Of a DNA stretch of 6,186 nt, positions 4,558 to 6,186 are shown one piece after another. A program made the translations under genes and the position numbers. Under the pieces are notes generated by a model. The model worked only from the letters and a program-made list of their open reading frames with translations. It ran no database searches and was not told where the DNA came from. This DNA is from Opitutaceae bacterium (GTDB lineage Bacteria > Verrucomicrobiota > Verrucomicrobiia > Opitutales > Opitutaceae): assembly GCA_020847775.1 (NCBI GenBank), contig JADLBI010000024.1, positions 1-6,186 of the forward strand. Direction: 5' to 3'. How positions within the stretch are numbered: the first letter of the stretch is position 1; each line of letters opens with the position of its first letter.

Positions 4558-6165
4558 TCATTTCTTTTTTGCCTTTTTGTTCCGCAGCGCCGCGCCGATG
4601 AAGGCAGCGAAGAGCGGGTGCGCTTGGTTGGGCTTGGACTGGAACTCAGGATGAAACTGCACGGCGAGGAACCACGGATGGTCATTGAGCTCGATGATCT
4701 CGACCAGATTGCGGCGCGGGTTGATGCCGCTGATGACCATGCCGCCTTTTTGCAGACGCGTCACATAGGCATTGTTGACCTCGTAGCGGTGGCGGTGGCG
4801 TTCACGCACGCTGCCGGCCTTGTAGGCTTTGTGCGCGAGCGTGCCAGGCGCGAGCGCGCATTCGTAACTGCCGAGCCGCATGGTCGCGCCTTTGTCGATG
4901 ATCTTCTTCTGCTCCTCCATCATGTTGATGACGGGATGGGCGGGGTTGGCCTCAAACTCCATGCTGTTCGCGCCTTTCAGCTTGAGCACGTTGCGGCTGA
5001 ACTCGATCACCGCGATCTGCAGGCCAAGGCACAGGCCGTAATACGGGATCTTGTGCTCGCGCGCATAACGGGCGGCGGCGATTTTGCCCTCCGTGCCGCG
5101 GTCGCCAAAGCCGCCGGGCACGAGGATGCCGTCGAGCGTGCGCAGGATTTTCAACCCCTCCTTCGTCTCCAGGTCCTCCGCGTCGATGCGCACGGTTTTG
5201 ACGCGGCAGTTGTTGGCGATGCCGGCGTGCGTGATGGATTCGTAAACGGATTTGTAGGCGTCCTGCAGCTCGATGTATTTGCCGACGACACCGATGGTGA
5301 CTTCGTGCGCGGGGTTGAGCAGGCGGCCAACGATCTGGCGCCATATGTTCTTTTCCGGCGCGGGCTGCTTCAGGCCCAGCAACTCCACGACGAGTTCATC
5401 CATGCCCTCTTTTTGCAAGGCGAGCGGCAGCTCGTAGATCGAGTGCTCCACGTCGCGGCACTCGATCACGGCCTTGACTGGAACATTGCAAAACATCGAG
5501 AGCTTGTCGCGCAGGCTGTGGTCGAGCGGATGATCTGTGCGGCAAACCAGCATGTGCGGCTGGATGCCGATCTCGCGCAGCTTCGCGACCGACTGTTGCG
5601 TGGGCTTGGTCTTGAGCTCACCCGCGGCGTTGAGAAACGGCACCAGCGTGACGTGGATGAACACCACATCCCTCGGCCCAACCTCGAGCGCGAATTGGCG
5701 CATCGCCTCCAAAAACGGCAAGCCCTCGATGTCGCCCGTCGTGCCGCCGATCTCGGTGATGAGCACATCGGCGTCTTTCCCGCCCGCATAAATGCGGTCC
5801 TTGATTTCGTTGGTCACGTGCGGGATCACCTGCACGGTCTTGCCCAGATAATCACCGCGCCGCTCCTTCTGGATCACCGCCTCATAAACTTGGCCGGAGG
5901 AAAGGCTGTTGAGCCGAGAGAGTTTGCCGCTCGTGAAACGTTCGTAGTGGCCGAGATCGAGATCGGTCTCCGCGCCATCCTCGAGCACGTAAACTTCGCC
6001 ATGTTGAAACGGACTCATCGTGCCGGGATCGACATTGAGGTAGGGGTCGAATTTCTGGATTCGCACGGTCAGACCGCGCAGCTCAAGCAGCGCCCCCAAA
6101 GCCGCCGCGGTCAGGCCCTTGCCCAGCGACGAAACCACTCCGCCCGTCACGAAAATGTATTTCAT
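4558..6165 (-). CDS. pyrG: CTP synthase (glutamine-hydrolysing)
   Basis: Makes CTP from UTP using ATP and ammonia released from glutamine; cytoplasmic, last step of de novo pyrimidine nucleotide synthesis. The product is 535 residues (E. coli 545). The N-terminal synthase domain (about 1-265) has the P-loop GGVVSSLGKG (8-17), the DLDLGHYERF segment with metal ligand D70, and E138 in LITEIGGTTGDIEGLPF. The C-terminal class I glutamine amidotransferase domain (about 288-528) has lid GGFGDRG (351-357), nucleophile C379 in YYGLCLGLQIA, and H505/E507 in VQFHPEF. All key residues are present, so the enzyme should be active. The ATG at 6165 is chosen because the family starts MKYIFVTGG; an in-frame TTG two codons earlier (6171) is less likely. 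The tail is very basic (RNKKAKKK). It heads the minus-strand cluster with kdsA. The 21 bases upstream of the start show no Shine-Dalgarno sequence, and its promoter would lie outside the window. Confidence 0.98.
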   Translation of the reverse strand: MKYIFVTGGVVSSLGKGLTAAALGALLELRGLTVRIQKFDPYLNVDPGTMSPFQHGEVYVLEDGAETDLDLGHYERFTSGKLSRLNSLSSGQVYEAVIQKERRGDYLGKTVQVIPHVTNEIKDRIYAGGKDADVLITEIGGTTGDIEGLPFLEAMRQFALEVGPRDVVFIHVTLVPFLNAAGELKTKPTQQSVAKLREIGIQPHMLVCRTDHPLDHSLRDKLSMFCNVPVKAVIECRDVEHSIYELPLALQKEGMDELVVELLGLKQPAPEKNIWRQIVGRLLNPAHEVTIGVVGKYIELQDAYKSVYESITHAGIANNCRVKTVRIDAEDLETKEGLKILRTLDGILVPGGFGDRGTEGKIAAARYAREHKIPYYGLCLGLQIAVIEFSRNVLKLKGANSMEFEANPAHPVINMMEEQKKIIDKGATMRLGSYECALAPGTLAHKAYKAGSVRERHRHRYEVNNAYVTRLQKGGMVISGINPRRNLVEIIELNDHPWFLAVQFHPEFQSKPNQAHPLFAAFIGAALRNKKAKKK

Positions 6166-6186
6166 CGGCAAGGGTTAAGCGGGGCG

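Noticed and set aside
4473..4685. A 70-residue minus-strand frame running from the pyrG 3' end into the inverted repeat.
   Set aside because: It overlaps pyrG out of frame and its tail is only a translation of the repeat.
6166..6171. TTG at 6171 as the pyrG start.
   Set aside because: CTP synthases begin with the MKYIFVTGG-type segment, which starts at the ATG at 6165.

Overview
The window reads as an ordinary piece of chromosome from a GC-rich Gram-negative bacterium. Kdo synthesis (kdsA) implies an LPS-bearing outer membrane. High GC, lack of Shine-Dalgarno sequences and the general feel of the proteins suggest Verrucomicrobiota, perhaps Opitutaceae. That placement is an impression from sequence style, not a search result.

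Layout. Plus strand, left half: the C-terminal two thirds of a Dps/ferritin-like protein (1-315), closed by a strong intrinsic terminator (330-360). Next come three tightly spaced genes that look like one transcription unit: an unrecognised 143-residue helical protein (392-823), a 355-residue protein with four long-period TPR-like helical hairpins (830-1897), and a four-helix PepSY-associated membrane protein (1909-3093). Minus strand, right half, reading right to left: pyrG (CTP synthase, 6165-4558), kdsA (Kdo-8-phosphate synthase, 4454-3660) and a small protein made only of a lipoyl domain plus an E3-binding domain (3597-3118). The two units converge on a 24-bp gap that holds a perfect 7-bp hairpin.

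How the genes may work together. pyrG makes CTP and kdsA makes Kdo-8-P. Both feed CMP-Kdo formation for lipid A/core assembly, so their adjacency makes metabolic sense. The lipoyl/E3-binding protein does not fit that pathway; it looks like the mobile-arm and tethering part of a 2-oxoacid dehydrogenase E2 without the acyltransferase core. On the plus strand, Dps (iron oxidation and storage) and a PepSY-type membrane protein (a family that includes ferric-siderophore reductases) hint at iron handling, but the two genes between them are of unknown function and the link is only inference.

The least ordinary items are: the stand-alone lipoyl/E3-binding protein; an 81-bp imperfect inverted repeat between pyrG and kdsA that resembles a widely dispersed intergenic repeat; the regular ~48-residue repeats in the TPR-like protein; and the absence of a convincing Shine-Dalgarno sequence at all six visible gene starts. 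I saw no RNA gene, CRISPR array, insertion sequence or phage gene, and no clear evidence for a new multi-gene system.
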